From: an uncultured Eubacteriales bacterium
GTDB taxonomy: Bacteria > Bacillota > Clostridia > Oscillospirales > Oscillospiraceae
DNA: 5,781 bases
Reading direction: 5' to 3'
NCBI GenBank assembly: GCA_900550705.1
Contig: URTG01000112.1
Location: forward strand, 1 to 5,781
Made by a program: the position numbers and the translations under genes. Positions within the stretch are counted from its first letter, which is position 1. Each line of letters begins with the position of its first letter. Shown one piece after another: positions 4,791 to 5,781 of this stretch. The notes under the pieces were generated by a model. The model was not told the origin of the DNA. It was given only the letters and a program-made list of their open reading frames with translations, and did not search any database.

Positions 4791-5781
4791 CCGACAAAAG
4801 TGCCATCATCGTCAAGCCGTCTACCGCACAGGCGTTTGAGACCCTTTGGAAACGCGGCAGGGTGCTCTTTTTCAGCGCACCCTGCGGCTTCGGAAAGACA
4901 GTGCTGGCCGATATGCTGCTGGACGGGCGGCCCGTTCTGCGGCTGAACGCGGCAGATATCGGCTTTGCGCTGCCTTCTCCGGAAGATGCGTGGGACATCC
5001 TGCTGATTGACAATATCCAGGATATGCAGGAGGAACGGGACTGGCAGGCTCTGTGCGCGCTGATCCGCGAGGGCACCGACCGACGCTTCGTGCTGCTCTC
5101 ACGCGGCATACCGCCCGCCTGCCTGATGGCGTTTCAGTACGCGGGCATGATGACCGTTCTCAGCGCGGAGGATCTGCTGTTTGACCGCGAGGACATCCGC
5201 CGGCTGCTGCAAGCCTGCGGCGCAGAGGCGACGGACTCCGAGATCGGCGCGATTTTGAAGGAGACCTCCGGCTATCCGCTGTGCGCGGCGATCCTCGCGC
5301 GGCACATGGCGGCGGGGCAGCCCTATGGCGCGGAGCTGACCGCACAGGCATACGGCGAGGTATTTCTTTATTTTGAAACGGCGGTCTACCGGCGCTTCGA
5401 CCTGCCGATCCGCCGCTTTCTGCTGGAGCTGTCGCCCTTTGAGCGCTTTGATCTGGAGCTGGCGCGCATGGTCAGCGGCGACAACAACGCCGCCGCGCTG
5501 CTGGATACGCTGTGGCGGAGCACGACCCTGCTGCAAAGCCGCGATATGCGAAGCTACCGCTTCTGGCCGCAGTTCCGCCAATTCCTGCTCTGGGAGCTGG
5601 ACCTGGAATACACGATGGAGAAGCAGCGCGCCCTGTTTATCCGCGGCGGGCTTTACTATGAGTTAAAGGAGGACTTCTCCAGCGCGCTGGACTGCTATAC
5701 CAGGGGCGGCGACCATGCCAAGGTCTCCGAGCTGCTGATCCGCAATGCGGAGCTGCATCCCGGCATGGGGCACTATGCGGA
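4787..5781 (+). CDS. MalT/LuxR-type STAND ATPase transcriptional regulator, N-terminal part (runs off the window)
   Basis: 331 codons are present without a stop, and the gene continues past the right edge. Walker A is APCGFGKT (residues 31-38) and Walker B ILLIDN (71-76). An FVLLSRGIPP segment (101-110) matches the strand after Walker B in MalT-like proteins, and TSGYPL (160-165) matches their conserved TGGWPL-type motif. Residues about 205-270 look like the winged-helix region, and 280-331 begins the helical repeats (ALFIRGGLYYELKEDFSSAL). Family members use ATP and an inducer to oligomerise and activate transcription, usually through a C-terminal LuxR-type helix-turn-helix; that end is not visible, so the DNA-binding type is unknown. 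The GTG start has a G-rich ribosome binding site 6 nt upstream. The frame stays open to 4682 but offers no better start. Its promoter points away from the TetR cluster, so a functional link is not established. Confidence 0.85.
   Translation, partial: MTDKSAIIVKPSTAQAFETLWKRGRVLFFSAPCGFGKTVLADMLLDGRPVLRLNAADIGFALPSPEDAWDILLIDNIQDMQEERDWQALCALIREGTDRRFVLLSRGIPPACLMAFQYAGMMTVLSAEDLLFDREDIRRLLQACGAEATDSEIGAILKETSGYPLCAAILARHMAAGQPYGAELTAQAYGEVFLYFETAVYRRFDLPIRRFLLELSPFERFDLELARMVSGDNNAAALLDTLWRSTTLLQSRDMRSYRFWPQFRQFLLWELDLEYTMEKQRALFIRGGLYYELKEDFSSALDCYTRGGDHAKVSELLIRNAELHPGMGHYA

Noticed and set aside
5099..5581. A leftward open frame of 160 codons opposite the MalT-like gene
   Set aside because: The plus strand carries a continuous frame with Walker A, Walker B and other MalT-family motifs; this frame has no ribosome binding site or domain.

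Overview
The window looks like part of the chromosome of a GC-rich, low-pathogenicity-type gut Firmicute, most likely a clostridium of the Oscillospiraceae (Flavonifractor/Lawsonibacter/Oscillibacter-like). This rests on strong AGGAGG-type ribosome binding sites, TTG and GTG starts, GC-rich coding sequence next to AT-rich intergenic DNA, and protein styles typical of that group. The assignment is inference; there is no rRNA or other taxonomic marker here.

Layout. The left three quarters is one leftward cluster, read right to left. It begins with a TetR-family regulator (4317-3700), followed after 61 bp by two ABC half-transporters, each with a membrane domain fused to an ATPase domain (3638-1854 and 1857-100). 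The two ABC genes overlap by ATGA, so they are almost certainly translated together and form a heterodimer. A strong intrinsic terminator (about 20-43, within a larger dyad 10-54) closes the cluster. The TetR gene has a clear sigma-A type promoter overlapped by a 30-bp dyad with two perfect 12-bp arms, which is probably its own operator. A second, different dyad lies just before the first ABC gene and suggests another layer of control.

The right part holds a 469-bp intergenic region (4318-4786) and then a rightward gene with a GTG start at 4787 that runs off the window. It encodes the N-terminal 331 residues of a MalT/LuxR-type STAND ATPase regulator. It has an excellent extended -10 promoter (4651-4679) and a leader of about 100 nt. 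That leader carries a perfect 24-bp palindrome, a second 10-bp hairpin, an overlapping 26-codon upstream ORF and a G7 tract.

The intergenic region also holds a rightward intrinsic terminator (4495-4537) with no rightward gene before it. With a possible rightward promoter inside the TetR operator, this makes a small RNA of about 170 nt plausible.

How it fits together. TetR probably represses itself and, by read-through, the transporter pair, responding to a small molecule that the transporter moves. The fold is that of ABC exporters, but similar pairs (YbtPQ, IrtAB) import iron-siderophores, and the dyad before the first ABC gene resembles a DtxR/IdeR-type iron box. Drug or peptide export and siderophore uptake both remain open. 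I see no tRNA, rRNA, CRISPR array, insertion sequence or integrase. The most unusual DNA is the hairpin-rich leader of the MalT-like gene and the orphan terminator beside it.
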